Shown: piece by piece, positions 1 through 10,048 of the stretch
How positions within the stretch are numbered: position 1 is the stretch's first letter
Layout: each line of letters begins with the position of its first letter
Assembly: GCF_003862495.1 (NCBI RefSeq)
Contig: NZ_RRCH01000031.1
Coordinates: 52,485 to 116,484 of the forward strand
Direction: 5' to 3'
Source of the DNA: Halocatena pleomorpha
GTDB lineage: Archaea; Halobacteriota; Halobacteria; Halobacteriales; Haloarculaceae
Length of the DNA: 64,000 nt
Notes under the pieces: generated by a model
Databases searched by the model: none
What the model saw: only the letters and a program-made list of their open reading frames with translations
What the model was told of the DNA's origin: nothing
Translations under genes and position numbers: made by a program

Positions 1-580
1 CCCGGACGACACGAGCGAATCGCGGGGTGTACACGAGTACCAGCGCGATCACGGCGTTTTGGAGACCGGTACCGAAGATGGCGACCAGTGCGAGCGCCAG
101 CAGCAACGACGGAAACGCGAGCAGCACGTCCATCGTCCGCATGATGACGTTATCGACGATGTCGCCGTAGTACGCGGCGAGGATCCCCAATCCAACACCA
201 AGGACCGTCGACGCGCCGACGGTAACGGTACCCCACTTCAGCGCGAGCCATGCGCCGTACATCACGCGCGGGAAAATGCTCCGGGCCTGCCCGTCCAATC
301 CGAACGGATACCGCAGGCTGGGCGGGGCTTCAGCCATATCTGAATTGCCACTGAGATTCGAGAGTGTGATCGCTTCGTACTGGCCGTCAGTCAACGGCGG
401 GAGACCGCCGATGAACACCCGAGCGTAGATTGCGAGACCGGCGATCGTAGCGATGATGAGCAATCCCACGATCGCCAGCCGATTCGATGCGAGCTCCGAG
501 AGAAACTGTGAGTCACGAATCCGGGCCAACAGACCGCGAATCCCTCGTTTCCGTCCGTTCGCGTGTGTGTGTGTGCTCAT
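1..580 (-). CDS. dppC: Peptide-type ABC transporter permease, DppC-like (partial)
   Basis: About 193 codons are visible, from the ATG at 580 to the window edge, so the C-terminus is missing. The protein starts MSTHTHTNGRKRG, has a first membrane span (LAIVGLLIIATIAGLAIYA), then a long outside loop and the permease core. It is cut just before the EAA loop that docks on the ATPase, at the run VYTPRFARVV. The first codons are a GT/CA dinucleotide run (561-576) coding His-Thr repeats. It lies 2 bp downstream of dppB in the same operon. The role as the second membrane subunit of a dipeptide/oligopeptide importer is inferred from family and neighbours; the substrate is unknown. Confidence 0.9.
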   Translation of the reverse strand, partial: MSTHTHANGRKRGIRGLLARIRDSQFLSELASNRLAIVGLLIIATIAGLAIYARVFIGGLPPLTDGQYEAITLSNLSGNSDMAEAPPSLRYPFGLDGQARSIFPRVMYGAWLALKWGTVTVGASTVLGVGLGILAAYYGDIVDNVIMRTMDVLLAFPSLLLALALVAIFGTGLQNAVIALVLVYTPRFARVVR

Positions 581-582
581 TG

Positions 583-1626
583 TTACTGTTGGATGCGTGG
601 GTCGAGATAGGAGTACGTGATGTCGACACCGAGGTTAACGAGTGTGAAAAGCAGGGCAAACACCAACACAGTACCCTGCACGACAGGATAGTCGCCGACA
701 TCAATCGCGTCGACGAGGATCATACCGATCCCTTCGATACCAAACACTGTCTCGGTCAACACCGCGCCGCCGAGCAACGTCCCGAACTGGATTCCAATCA
801 CCGTGATCACCGGGATGAACGCGTTCTTTAGCCCGTGTTTCAGGAACGTTATCCGTTCACCCTGCCCTTTAGCGCGGGCCGTCCGGATGTAATCCTGCCG
901 GACGACTTCAAGCATAGACGACCGCATCATCCGGGAAATCAATGCCATCGAGTAGAACCCGATGACCGACGCCGGAAGCACGAGGTGTCTTACAGCAGAC
1001 ACGAACGCGTCGTACCGGGCGAGTAACAGCGTGTCAAGGGTGATCAATCCCGTGCGCGGGAGTTCGTGTCCGAAGAAGAGCCACGTATCACTGAGGAAAT
1101 ACTGCTGAGCGATCCGACCGTTCGTTGGGAAGATTCCGAGCGTCACTGAAAACAGGATGATGACGATCGGTCCGCTCCAGAAGATCGGGACGCTGATCCC
1201 GGTCAATGCACCGATTCTCGTGATGTGGTCCGTGATCGAATCCTGTTTGATGGCGCTAATAACACCGAGCGGGAGACCGAGCAGGATGCCGATCAGCTGA
1301 CCGTACACCGCGAGTTCGATCGTGGTCGGGATGCTGTTTTTTAGTATCGACGCCACAGACTGATTCGGTCGAAGTACGTACGACTCACCGAGCTTGAGCT
1401 GTGCCGTATCGGCCAAAAACCGACCGTACTGGACCCAAATGGGATCGCTGAGTCCTATCTCCTGCCGTACCATTTCTACCTGTTCCTGACTGGCACGCTG
1501 TCCGGCCATCACTCGCGCCGGATCGCCGGGGCTGATATGGAGCACGGCGAAAACGAGCGTGGCAACCCCAAGCAGGACTGGAACCAGCAGCAGGAGCCGC
1601 TTTACAACGAACCATTTCGAAGCCAT
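583..1626 (-). CDS. dppB: Peptide-type ABC transporter permease, DppB-like
   Basis: A 347-residue membrane protein typical in length for DppB/OppB. The N-terminal span (residues 8-30) is followed by the family motif HISPGDPARVMAG, a periplasmic-side region, and five further hydrophobic segments. The EAA-type loop is visible near residues 235-265 (VVRQDYIRTARAKGQ), the contact to the ATPase subunit. It sits 210 bp after the substrate-binding protein gene and 2 bp before dppC. Together with the fused ATPase it should form an importer of peptides or similar solutes in the cytoplasmic membrane. The family call is firm; the substrate is not predictable. Confidence 0.93.
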   Translation of the reverse strand: MASKWFVVKRLLLLVPVLLGVATLVFAVLHISPGDPARVMAGQRASQEQVEMVRQEIGLSDPIWVQYGRFLADTAQLKLGESYVLRPNQSVASILKNSIPTTIELAVYGQLIGILLGLPLGVISAIKQDSITDHITRIGALTGISVPIFWSGPIVIILFSVTLGIFPTNGRIAQQYFLSDTWLFFGHELPRTGLITLDTLLLARYDAFVSAVRHLVLPASVIGFYSMALISRMMRSSMLEVVRQDYIRTARAKGQGERITFLKHGLKNAFIPVITVIGIQFGTLLGGAVLTETVFGIEGIGMILVDAIDVGDYPVVQGTVLVFALLFTLVNLGVDITYSYLDPRIQQ

Positions 1627-1836
1627 CTACCTGTAGGCGGAGGCGAGTGTTGAAAAAACCCACTATTTCCGTCCAATCAGACGGAAGTATTACACGAACC
1701 CGTGAAGAAAGTACACGGTTGTAGCCGTAGGATCGACCACCGCAGACGCGTTCGACAGGCGATAGCCGCCGACGGATACGCCACTCGAAACAGCTATATG
1801 ATAGATTACTGTTAATAAGTTGACCGAACAGAATCG

Positions 1837-3492
1837 CTATTCGACGGAGACAGTTCGGAGGAACGGTCCACCGACAGCCGACACGTTGTAGTCGGAGACA
1901 CTATTTGAGACGCCACGCAGCACGTTCGTGTGATCAAGGAACACCCACGGCGCTTCATCGTGGGCGAGTTTGCCAGCTTCCCTGTACAGCCCTTCTCGTT
2001 CTTGAACGCTGCCAGTAATGGACCGGGCCTCTTCAACCGACGACATGAACTCCTGGTTGGCCCACCCACTCGCGTTTGTGGTTTGGTAGCCGTCGGTGTC
2101 GAAGCTCACCCAATCTTGACCGTCCGGACTCTCTACGGCGGGGTGAAGCAAGGGATAATAGAAGTTGTCCGGATCGCCGTTGTCGGTGTTCCAACCCAGG
2201 AAACAGGCGTCGTGTTTGCCCGTCTGGGTGTATTCCAGATACGGTTCCCACGACATCTGGCTGATTTCCGCGTTGATCCCGACTGCGCTGAGGTCCGATT
2301 TGACCTGTTCTGCGGTCTGTATCGGTGAGGGGATGTACGGCCGAGGGTTTTTGAACACCGCAAGCTCCATATTGAATCCGTTGCCGTGGCCAGCCTCTTT
2401 TAACAACGTCTTTGCCTGCTGTGGATCGTGGGGGTACGGATCGATGTTCTCATTGTAGCCCATCACCGACTCCGGGATCGGCTGGCTTGACTGGGTTGCG
2501 AGCCCTGAGAAGATCTCCTCGACGATGACTTTCGTATTGATGGCGTAGTTCATCGCCTTTCTGACACTTTTCTTCCGGAACGGTTTCATCCGTTCCATGT
2601 TGAGCGCGAGATAGCCGACGTTGAGACCGACTTTCTGCTGCACGGACACACCGTCGTTGTTTTCGATCCGACTGACTCCGTCCGGGTCGATCCCATCGAT
2701 GATGTGAGTCTTCCCGCTGATGAGTTGAGACACCCGCGTCGAGTTCTCACCGACAGTACTGAAAATGACCTTACTGACTTCTGGCCCGTCGTTCCAGTAG
2801 TTTTCGTTGGCTCGTAAACGGATCTGTCGGCCGTTCTGTTCGTACTGATCCAACGTGAACGGTCCGGTGCCGATCGCCGTTGTGCTGAAGTCGGTCCCGC
2901 TCTCGATTTCCGATTTCGGAAGGACGCCGCCAGCGAATATTGCGAGATTCCGAAAGAACGGTGCGAACTTCTTTGTCAACTCGATTTCGAGTTCGTAGTC
3001 GCCAACGACCGACACCGACTTGATCTGCCCGAACACGATGTTCGAATACGCTGATACGTTCTTCTTTCCGATGTAATGTTTGTACTCTGGATCGGTGAGT
3101 CGACGGTAAGTTGCCTCGAAATCCTGCGCGGTGAACTCGTCTCCGTTGTGGAACTTTACGCCCTCGCGCAACGTGAGTGAGGCCGTTGTTCCGTCGAGAG
3201 TGTACTCTTTCGCTAGACTGCCCGTGATCTGGTTCTGTCCCGGTTTGAAATCGATGAGCTTGTCGTAGATCTGATTTGTGACTTTTACGTCCTCGCCGCT
3301 CGTTGTAACGTGAATATCGAGCGTCGAATTTCTAGCACCCCGACTGTACATGAGCGTTCCCGAAGGACCGTCACCGCCGCCAGAACTGGTGTCTTTGGGC
3401 GAGCCGGTACAGCCAGCCACGGACACGGTCGCCATCGTGGCTCCCGCTGCCTTTAGAAACGTTCGCCGACTATGAGTGCCATCCGTTTCCAT
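1837..3492 (-). CDS. ABC transporter substrate-binding lipoprotein, SBP_bac_5 family
   Basis: 551 residues from the ATG at 3492; a GTG two codons upstream (3498) is possible, but a TATA box at 3515-3524 lies about 27 bp from the ATG and fits a leaderless transcript. The N-terminus carries a twin-arginine signal (RRTFLK, residues 9-14) and a lipobox ending VAGC, so the protein is exported folded and anchored by lipid at Cys28. The domain order is the usual one: lobe I (SLTLREGVKFHNGDEFTAQD), lobe II, then the C-terminal part with FLGWNTDNGDPDNFYYP. It captures the solute for the permeases encoded downstream. It serves as the normal-order comparison for the permuted homologue at 33426. Confidence 0.93.
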   Translation of the reverse strand: METDGTHSRRTFLKAAGATMATVSVAGCTGSPKDTSSGGGDGPSGTLMYSRGARNSTLDIHVTTSGEDVKVTNQIYDKLIDFKPGQNQITGSLAKEYTLDGTTASLTLREGVKFHNGDEFTAQDFEATYRRLTDPEYKHYIGKKNVSAYSNIVFGQIKSVSVVGDYELEIELTKKFAPFFRNLAIFAGGVLPKSEIESGTDFSTTAIGTGPFTLDQYEQNGRQIRLRANENYWNDGPEVSKVIFSTVGENSTRVSQLISGKTHIIDGIDPDGVSRIENNDGVSVQQKVGLNVGYLALNMERMKPFRKKSVRKAMNYAINTKVIVEEIFSGLATQSSQPIPESVMGYNENIDPYPHDPQQAKTLLKEAGHGNGFNMELAVFKNPRPYIPSPIQTAEQVKSDLSAVGINAEISQMSWEPYLEYTQTGKHDACFLGWNTDNGDPDNFYYPLLHPAVESPDGQDWVSFDTDGYQTTNASGWANQEFMSSVEEARSITGSVQEREGLYREAGKLAHDEAPWVFLDHTNVLRGVSNSVSDYNVSAVGGPFLRTVSVE

Positions 3493-3514
3493 ACACACAC
3501 AGGGTGAATGGCCA

Positions 3515-3524
3515 GATATAAGTC
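3515..3524 (-). promoter_or_regulatory. TATA box of the substrate-binding protein gene
   Basis: On the minus strand the sequence reads GACTTATATC, centred about 27 bp before the ATG at 3492. This is the usual spacing for a leaderless haloarchaeal transcript, and it gives the lipoprotein gene its own promoter inside the operon. Confidence 0.6.
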
Positions 3525-3545
3525 TACCGAATTAAACAATAGAAT

Positions 3546-6386
3546 TTAACGTTGTGTTGTGTCTGGTTGATTATACAAGTGACAAGCCGCGGGGTGTGGC
3601 TCTTTTTGAAGAACAGGTTGGGTTCGCTCACATACACTTTCGAAGCGCTGCCTGAGCACATTCTGGGCTTCTGGCCATTTTCCATCGTCGATGAGATCGA
3701 TGGCCCACGCGATGGTCATCCGATTCTCGCCCGTCAGATCACCATCAAATATGAGATCGACAAGCTGTTGTGCCGAAGCGTTCTCCGTTGCGTTCGATCT
3801 CTCGGCTGCTTCGACGCTGGTCCCACCGTCGGTGACGAACCCTTCTTCCTGGATTGCGTCGAGATCGACCGCTTTCTCTTCGACGCGCTGTCGGAAGTGC
3901 ATTACTTCTCGGTAGGTCTCCTGATCGATTTCGATGCTCTCAGGAGGAATGACAGAGGGACAGCGCGTCCGGAACGAACAGCCGGACGGCGGATCGACGG
4001 GACTTGGAACGCCCCCTTCGAGGAGGATGCGCTCCGATTCCCGAGTCGGATCCGGAACGGGAACCGCGGACAACAACGCCTCCGTGTATGGATGCTTCTG
4101 ATCGGAGAACAGTTCGTCTGTGCCAGCAACCTCCACGACCTTCCCGAGATACATCACCGCAACGCGGTCACAAATGTGACGAACTACTGATAAATCGTGT
4201 GCAATGAACAGGTAGGTGAGTCCAAACTCCTGTTGGAGATCTTCGAGGAGATTGATGATCTGTGCCTGAACGCTCACGTCGAGCGCACTCACCGGTTCGT
4301 CACAGACGATGAAATCCGGATCGACGGCGAGCGCGCGAGCGATGCCGACACGCTGTCGTTGTCCACCCGATAGTTCGTGTGGATACCGGTCACGCTGCGT
4401 TGGATCGAGACCAACTTCGCTCAGCAGTTCAGTGATACGGGCGTCCAGGAGATCCCGTTTCGCTCGGTTGATCTCGATCGAGAGTGTCAGTCCCCTGCTT
4501 CGTTCACTGATACTAATATCGATATCCTCCTTCGAGAGCACTTCTGTCCGGAGTTCGAGCGAGCCGACTTCTTGATCTCGAATCGTCACGGCGATGTCGC
4601 TTTCTTCGCGTTCGACCAGTTCTCCGAGAAGCGATTCAGTACCGGTCAGCTCGACATCTTGGCCGCCGAACACGTTGGCCGAAACGTCGAATGTTGGTTG
4701 ATCGTGAATTTCGAGCGGCTCAGCGATCGTGCTTCCGACAGTCTGCCGAGGATCCAGACTCGACAGTGGATCCTGAAAAATCATCTGCATGTCCTGGCGC
4801 TTCTCTCGGAGTTCTGACCGGCCCAGATCATTGAGCACGTCGCCGGTAAACAGGACCGTTCCGTCGGTCGGCTCGGTTAGCTGTAGAATTGACCGACCAG
4901 TCGTCGACTTTCCACAGCCGGATTCACCGACCAACCCCAACGTCTCGCCTTCGTACACGCTGAGGTCGATGTCGTCGACGGCTTTGACCGTTCCTTCCCC
5001 GAACAGTTTGCCGAGAATACCGTCAGCTCGGGAGAAATGCTTCGTCAGACCGCGGGCAGACACCAGCGGATCCTCGTCGGTGTCGACATCGTGGCTGGAT
5101 GTAGCGCTGACCCCCTCCGGACGGTATCGGCTGGTGTCGTAGTCCGGGAGAATGCATTTCGCGCGGTGATCGATCGACTCCGGACCGTTCTGGAGGTAGG
5201 GAATCTCACCCTCCTCACACTCGGGCTTGGACCACGGACACCGGGACGCGAAGTGACACCCATCAGGCATGTTGATGAGGTCCGGAACGTTGCCCTCGAT
5301 TGGTGTGAGTCGATCCGTTCCTTCGTGGGGAATCGATTCGAGGAGCGTGTAAGTGTACGGATGGGACGGGTTGGTGAAAATCTCCTCGACAGGACCTTCT
5401 TCGACGATCTCGCCGGCGTACATAACTGCCACACGATCGCACGTTTCAGCGACGACCCCGAGATCGTGTGTAATAAACAGCACAGACATTCCGAGATCGT
5501 CCTGAAGATCGTTGATGAGGTCGAGAATTTGGGCCTGAATAGTGACATCGAGCGCCGTCGTCGGCTCGTCGGCAATGAGGAGTTTCGGACGACAGGCGAG
5601 CGCAATGGCAACGAGCACGCGCTGGCGCATCCCACCGGAGAACTCGTGTGGGTACTCATCGATTCGCTGAGCAGGTTCAGGAATTCCCACCTCCGCGAGC
5701 AGTTCGATCGTCTCCTCCCGGAGTTCCGCACTCATCCGTCCGGGAATGAGTGATTCGCTGATGGCGTTGCGCCACGTATCGGCCTTCTGTTCTCCATGGC
5801 GGTGAAGGTTGAGGCTTTCTGCGACCTGCTCGCCCACTGTGAGCGCGGGGTTGAGCGAAGTCATCGGATCCTGAAACACCATTCCGATGTCTCCACCCCG
5901 GACATCCCGTAACACCGGTTCGGGCGCAGCCATGAGGTCGACATAGCCGTCCTCGATGTACAGGTAGCCGTCCTCGTTTTCACGCACGATCGCGTCGGGA
6001 TACAACCGCGCGAGCGATCCGAGCGCGTCGGCCCGGTCCGGGATGGTAACGTCGGGGGGAACAGCCGATCTGTCGACATGACCCTTGTTGATGTAGATAA
6101 ACCCGTCGTGACGCCCAGTAACGATCTGATCGGGATACTGTTGTGCGACCCGTCTCACAACCTCCGGATCGTGAAACTCGATCTGTCCATCGACGATCTC
6201 TCCCGGCGAATCGACAAGATCCATCGTCGACAGGGCAGTGACGGACTTTCCTGATCCACTTTCCCCGACGAGACCCACGGTCTCCCCCTCGCGGATCGTG
6301 AGGTCGATCCCGTCAACCGCTTTCACCATACCGCGGTCGGTATCGAACTGTGTTTTAACGCCTGACAGAGAGAGTAAATCGGACAC
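3546..6386 (-). CDS. Fused peptide-type ABC ATPase (DppD-DppF) with three insertions
   Basis: 946 residues holding two complete ABC ATPase domains. Domain 1 has Walker A GESGSGKS (41-48), Q-loop VFQDP (170-174), signature FSGGMRQR (249-256) and Walker B LLIADEP (269-275). Domain 2 has GESGCGKST (487-495), [13 protein letters not shown] (672-679) and DFIVCDEP. Each is followed by an oligopeptide-transporter C-terminal motif with cysteines ([17 protein letters not shown]). It is far longer than the usual fused pair (about 700 residues, as in the homologue at 37266) because of extra blocks at about 72-162, 563-648 and 811-917. The first block contains two repeats of a YPDxIV...DGxxYI pattern. 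It powers the importer encoded downstream. The function of the insertions is unknown. Confidence 0.92.
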   Translation of the reverse strand: MSDLLSLSGVKTQFDTDRGMVKAVDGIDLTIREGETVGLVGESGSGKSVTALSTMDLVDSPGEIVDGQIEFHDPEVVRRVAQQYPDQIVTGRHDGFIYINKGHVDRSAVPPDVTIPDRADALGSLARLYPDAIVRENEDGYLYIEDGYVDLMAAPEPVLRDVRGGDIGMVFQDPMTSLNPALTVGEQVAESLNLHRHGEQKADTWRNAISESLIPGRMSAELREETIELLAEVGIPEPAQRIDEYPHEFSGGMRQRVLVAIALACRPKLLIADEPTTALDVTIQAQILDLINDLQDDLGMSVLFITHDLGVVAETCDRVAVMYAGEIVEEGPVEEIFTNPSHPYTYTLLESIPHEGTDRLTPIEGNVPDLINMPDGCHFASRCPWSKPECEEGEIPYLQNGPESIDHRAKCILPDYDTSRYRPEGVSATSSHDVDTDEDPLVSARGLTKHFSRADGILGKLFGEGTVKAVDDIDLSVYEGETLGLVGESGCGKSTTGRSILQLTEPTDGTVLFTGDVLNDLGRSELREKRQDMQMIFQDPLSSLDPRQTVGSTIAEPLEIHDQPTFDVSANVFGGQDVELTGTESLLGELVEREESDIAVTIRDQEVGSLELRTEVLSKEDIDISISERSRGLTLSIEINRAKRDLLDARITELLSEVGLDPTQRDRYPHELSGGQRQRVGIARALAVDPDFIVCDEPVSALDVSVQAQIINLLEDLQQEFGLTYLFIAHDLSVVRHICDRVAVMYLGKVVEVAGTDELFSDQKHPYTEALLSAVPVPDPTRESERILLEGGVPSPVDPPSGCSFRTRCPSVIPPESIEIDQETYREVMHFRQRVEEKAVDLDAIQEEGFVTDGGTSVEAAERSNATENASAQQLVDLIFDGDLTGENRMTIAWAIDLIDDGKWPEAQNVLRQRFESVCERTQPVLQKEPHPAACHLYNQPDTTQR

Positions 6387-6504
6387 GGTTGGGAGCTGTA
6401 TGGATAGGACAGTTAAATCGTTTAGGAATTATGATTATGACACGAACTGCCGGAAGACGTGCCAGCGAGGGTGTTCTTGAGGGAGCCACAGCACCGCTCT
6501 CAGT

Positions 6505-7047
6505 TCACACGGTAGTGGTTCTGTTGTCGGCTCTGATCCGATCAAGCAGGTCAGTCAGCGTTTGCTGCGCGAACCGTTCTTTGCGCTCTGTTCGCGCGTC
6601 GACACTGTCGATCAGATGCCGGGTGACGGTGGTCTTCGAGTCGTTCGATCCCCACGGTGCGGCGTTGGCGACAGCAATGTAGACGGTCCCGACGGGCTTC
6701 TCATCAGTACCACCCTCTGGTCCCGCAATGCCGGTGGTTGCGACACCCCACGTCGTGCCGGCAGTGTCACGGACGGCTTGGGCCATCTGGCGGGCGACCG
6801 ACTCGCTCACCGCGCCGTGTTCGTCGAGCGCCTCTCGTGTGACAGCGAGTAGCTCCCGTTTAGCTCCGTAGGAGTACGTCACGACCGCGCGATCGAAGTA
6901 ATCGCTTGATCCCGGAACGTCTGTGAGCAGCGAGCCGACTAGTCCACCGGTGCAGGATTCCGCCACCGAAACTGTGGCGTCCGCCGCCCTGAGTGCGGTC
7001 CCTACGCGCCGTTCGATCGGATCCTCGGTGTCATCGTTCTGTGACAT
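6505..7047 (-). CDS. pncC: Nicotinamide-nucleotide amidase, CinA C-terminal family
   Basis: 180 residues from the ATG at 7047 (an upstream ATG at 7086 would add 13 residues of less typical sequence). The family core is clear: [20 protein letters not shown] near the N-terminus, then the [20 protein letters not shown] block. This matches stand-alone CinA C-terminal domains, which hydrolyse nicotinamide mononucleotide to nicotinate mononucleotide and ammonia in pyridine nucleotide salvage. The N-terminal molybdopterin-like domain of full CinA is absent, which is common. It is transcribed in the same direction as the peptide transporter operon downstream, but the 118-bp gap does not suggest coupling. 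Confidence 0.88.
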   Translation of the reverse strand: MSQNDDTEDPIERRVGTALRAADATVSVAESCTGGLVGSLLTDVPGSSDYFDRAVVTYSYGAKRELLAVTREALDEHGAVSESVARQMAQAVRDTAGTTWGVATTGIAGPEGGTDEKPVGTVYIAVANAAPWGSNDSKTTVTRHLIDSVDARTERKERFAQQTLTDLLDRIRADNRTTTV

Positions 7048-7164
7048 ACCGCTATGCAGACGATCCACGCCAATGTATCCACTCACTATCGGACCTCTGG
7101 GCGGTCACCTCCAGACACGACAAAAACGGATCGCTGTTCGAGGGGCAGTTGCTCCAAAACGCCG

Positions 7165-7920
7165 TTATCTCCCCACGAACGCCGTGATCGTTGCTGCCAC
7201 TCGTTCGGGTTCACTCACGATCCCCTGATGGCCCATGCCCTCTAATTCGACCAGTTGGCTGTTCGGGAGTCGCTCGTGGAGCGTTCGGACGCCGTCCCGG
7301 AGGTGTTCGGGACCGTCTTCGCTCACCAACAGCAGCGTCGGCACGGAGAGATCGAGCGTCTCGTCCAGTCGGTACCGCTCGATCGCACGGTTCTGTCGAA
7401 CAGCGATCTCGGCGTGGTCCAGCATTTCGGGAGTGAGAAGGTGATCGATGTGCTCCAATCCCGTCGCTTTCCGGAGATACAGCGCCATGGCTTGGCGTCG
7501 TTCTCCCGTCTCGATCAACGACTCCATCTCCGCCGCGAGTGTCGCGTCGTTCCTGTGATTCCCGACGAGTAGCGCCGGCTCATACAGGATGAGACGCTCT
7601 ACTGGCGTCGTTCGTGCTGCCTCCAGCGCACAGAGTCCGCCGAAGGAGTGACCGAACACGGTTGGTGGCCCGTCGATCTTTTCCACGACCGCGCTGATGT
7701 CGTCACTCTCTCGATCGAGGCTGTACGCCGCTGCGTCGCCGCTTTGGCCGTGGCCGCGTCGATACGGCGCGACGACGGTGGTGTCTGTGACCAATTGTGG
7801 ACGAAGGTGCGTCCAGAGGCTCTCTCCGAGTCCGCCGCCGTGAACGAGCACGAGCGGCGGTCCGTCTCCGACTTCTCTGTAGGCGATTTCCGCGCCATCA
7901 GTTGAGGTGACTGTCTGCAT
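7165..7920 (-). CDS. Alpha/beta-fold hydrolase
   Basis: 251 residues with the full alpha/beta hydrolase layout: oxyanion region LVLVHGGGLGES near residue 25, nucleophile elbow GHSFGG with Ser92, a likely acid residue in the VSEDGPEHL stretch, and catalytic His in GMGHQG near the C-terminus. No signal peptide is seen, so it is cytoplasmic. The substrate cannot be told from sequence; relatives include esterases and C-C bond hydrolases. It lies 42 bp downstream of a bat-type HTH gene on the same strand and may be co-transcribed with it. Confidence 0.88.
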   Translation of the reverse strand: MQTVTSTDGAEIAYREVGDGPPLVLVHGGGLGESLWTHLRPQLVTDTTVVAPYRRGHGQSGDAAAYSLDRESDDISAVVEKIDGPPTVFGHSFGGLCALEAARTTPVERLILYEPALLVGNHRNDATLAAEMESLIETGERRQAMALYLRKATGLEHIDHLLTPEMLDHAEIAVRQNRAIERYRLDETLDLSVPTLLLVSEDGPEHLRDGVRTLHERLPNSQLVELEGMGHQGIVSEPERVAATITAFVGR

Positions 7921-7962
7921 CGGTGGACGACGGTCGGAGACCTGTCTGGGTAAGGCGTTCTC

Positions 7963-8658
7963 TCATCTGTGAGGGCTTTTATACTCGACAAGGGAGTGCT
8001 CGATGAGCCACGCCTGTGCGCGCCGCAGACGTTCCGACAGCGACGACGCGGAGATCCCCAGCGTGGTGGCAACCTCTGTGAGCGTCGCGGTTCTGGGAAT
8101 CTCGAAATATCCCATCTCGTAGGCGGTGTACAAGGCCTCACGCTGGCAGTCGGTCATTTTCGTCGGTTCGTTCCGGCTCTCCCCTAGGGTGGACTCCGTG
8201 AGGCGGTGAACGGAGAACGAGGCGGCGTTTTCGCGCCAGAACGCACAGTATTCGAGAAAGGCCGCCCGGTCAGCGAACCACCGCCGTTGAACCCACCCCT
8301 CTGGGACGACGGTGATGCGCTCGACGATCGACTCGTTGTCCGACAGCGCCCGAAGCCGTTCAGGTTGAGAGACAGTGGTTCCGAGCTGTTCCTCCATGGA
8401 AGCCGCCGGCAGCAGCTGATACTCCCGTGTGCTCCGTCCGCGGGCAATCAGCGAATGGGAGCGAACGAACGTCGACGCCTCGAACGCCCGTTCTAATGCC
8501 CCGAACGCCTCACCCGTGGCCCGAGTGACAAATGGCGGAAGGCCGGCCTGGTTTGGCTGACCCACCGTCAGATCGAGCGTCATTTCAGGAACGGCGGTCG
8601 CAACGTCGGTGAGCGGGAGCCGCCGGTATGTAACCTGATATTCGGCAATGAGACCCAT
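7963..8658 (-). CDS. Bat-type HTH transcriptional regulator
   Basis: 231 residues. The C-terminal quarter is a haloarchaeal HTH_10 (bacterio-opsin activator-like) domain: MTDCQREALYTAYEMGYFEI followed by TLTEVATTLGISASSLSERL. The N-terminal part (1-160) is a sensor-like beta-rich region without a recognised ligand motif. These proteins are DNA-binding regulators; the target is unknown. It is divergent from the aminotransferase at 8881 and sits upstream of the alpha/beta hydrolase, so either is a plausible target. A second member of the family is at 31104. Confidence 0.87.
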   Translation of the reverse strand: MGLIAEYQVTYRRLPLTDVATAVPEMTLDLTVGQPNQAGLPPFVTRATGEAFGALERAFEASTFVRSHSLIARGRSTREYQLLPAASMEEQLGTTVSQPERLRALSDNESIVERITVVPEGWVQRRWFADRAAFLEYCAFWRENAASFSVHRLTESTLGESRNEPTKMTDCQREALYTAYEMGYFEIPRTATLTEVATTLGISASSLSERLRRAQAWLIEHSLVEYKSPHR

Positions 8659-8880
8659 CCCACTCGATCACGAACCGAGAGGAACATACACGTATTGATC
8701 GGATGTCGTACGATTACGGCTGGACAGTACAGCCGATGGGACGGGACGCGACCACCGTGACCGTCGTCGTCTCCGAAAACGGTGTGTAACGGATCCGATG
8801 CAGTTCGTCTCGACGGCACCCGCGTGCGTCCCTTTCGACCGCATCGAAAGCGACAGGAACGGCCACACACGAGGAAAGGT

Positions 8881-9984
8881 ATGGAGTACGATCGGCCGCT
8901 GTTCTATCACGTCATGGAGTACGCGGCGGCGGCAGAGCGCGACACCGTGGATATGGTGAGCGGTAATCCGGACTGGGGACCGCCGGACGCGCTTCGAGAG
9001 GGTCTCATCGAGTACGCGAGCGGCGATCCCAGCCAGTTCCAATATCCACCGAGCGCGGGTCTGTCACAACTCCGCCAAGAGATCGCTGACAGGCGGGCCG
9101 TCGAGACGGAGCGGGTCATCGTCACCAACGGCGCTGGGGAAGCCAATCACCTCTCGATGGCTTCTGGCTTAGAGCACCATTCAGGCGACGAAGTGCTGTT
9201 GGCCGACCCTGTTTACCCCTACTACGCCGGCCGGACGCGGCTGCTGGGGGCGACACCCACGTTCGTTCCGGCGGACCGAACGGGACAGCTCGATCCGGAC
9301 CGGGTACGCGAGGCGGCGAGTGAGGAGACGGCACTGATCGTCGTGAACAGCCCGAACAACCCGACGGGAGCGGTGTACGACCGGGATACGATGACTTCGC
9401 TCGTCGCCATCGCGGAAGCGAACGACGCGCTGGTGGTGAGCGATGAGGTGTACGACCATTTCGATTACACTGGCACCTTCGAGAGCGCGCTGTCGATCGA
9501 CTCAGAGCACCGGATCGTGACGAACTCCTTCTCGAAATCGCTGGGCATCACAGGACTCCGCGTCGGATACGCCATCCTCCCAGAACGGTTGGTCGAGTCG
9601 ATTCGAACCCGCCACATGCTCACGAACGTCGCCGGCAGCCGTCCCGCCCAGCACGCCGTTTACCGGGCACTCCGGGACACCGACCGCTCGTACTACGAAC
9701 GAAACCGTGAGCGACTGCGCGACCGGATTGAAACGTTCACCGAAGCACTCGACGCGATCGGGGCGGAGTACACCCGTCCCGACGGCGGCTTTTACGTGCT
9801 CGCCCGGTTCGACGGCGTTCCCGGAACGCTCGAAAACACAAAACAGCTCATCGACGAGGCAGGCGTCGCTGGGATGCCCGGCGAGGCGTTCGGACAGGCG
9901 CGATCGGACTGGTTCCGGTTCGCGCTCGTCACCCAACGAGTCGACGACGCGGCTACCCGGCTCGAAGCCTTCATATCCGGCTGA
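8881..9984 (+). CDS. Pyridoxal-phosphate aminotransferase, class I/II
   Basis: 367 residues from the ATG at 8881; the frame is open further upstream but that part is basic and unlike the family. Fold-type I features are visible: the cofactor-lysine motif NSFSKSLGITGLRVGYA, the substrate-pocket run NSPNNPTGAVY, and SDEVYDHF, whose Asp contacts the pyridine nitrogen. Relatives transaminate aspartate, aromatic or branched amino acids with 2-oxoglutarate. The exact substrate cannot be assigned. The gene stands alone between a divergent regulator and the ArsA-like ATPase gene. Confidence 0.9.
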   Translation: MEYDRPLFYHVMEYAAAAERDTVDMVSGNPDWGPPDALREGLIEYASGDPSQFQYPPSAGLSQLRQEIADRRAVETERVIVTNGAGEANHLSMASGLEHHSGDEVLLADPVYPYYAGRTRLLGATPTFVPADRTGQLDPDRVREAASEETALIVVNSPNNPTGAVYDRDTMTSLVAIAEANDALVVSDEVYDHFDYTGTFESALSIDSEHRIVTNSFSKSLGITGLRVGYAILPERLVESIRTRHMLTNVAGSRPAQHAVYRALRDTDRSYYERNRERLRDRIETFTEALDAIGAEYTRPDGGFYVLARFDGVPGTLENTKQLIDEAGVAGMPGEAFGQARSDWFRFALVTQRVDDAATRLEAFISG

Positions 9985-10048
9985 CGACGGTGTGCGCTGT
10001 GGAGGGTGAGATCGACGGCTACACAAGTTGGGACGGGATAGTCGGCGT

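Noticed and set aside
561..576. GT dinucleotide run at the dppC start
   Set aside because: Only eight repeats, and it simply encodes His-Thr repeats; there is no sign of phase-variable control.
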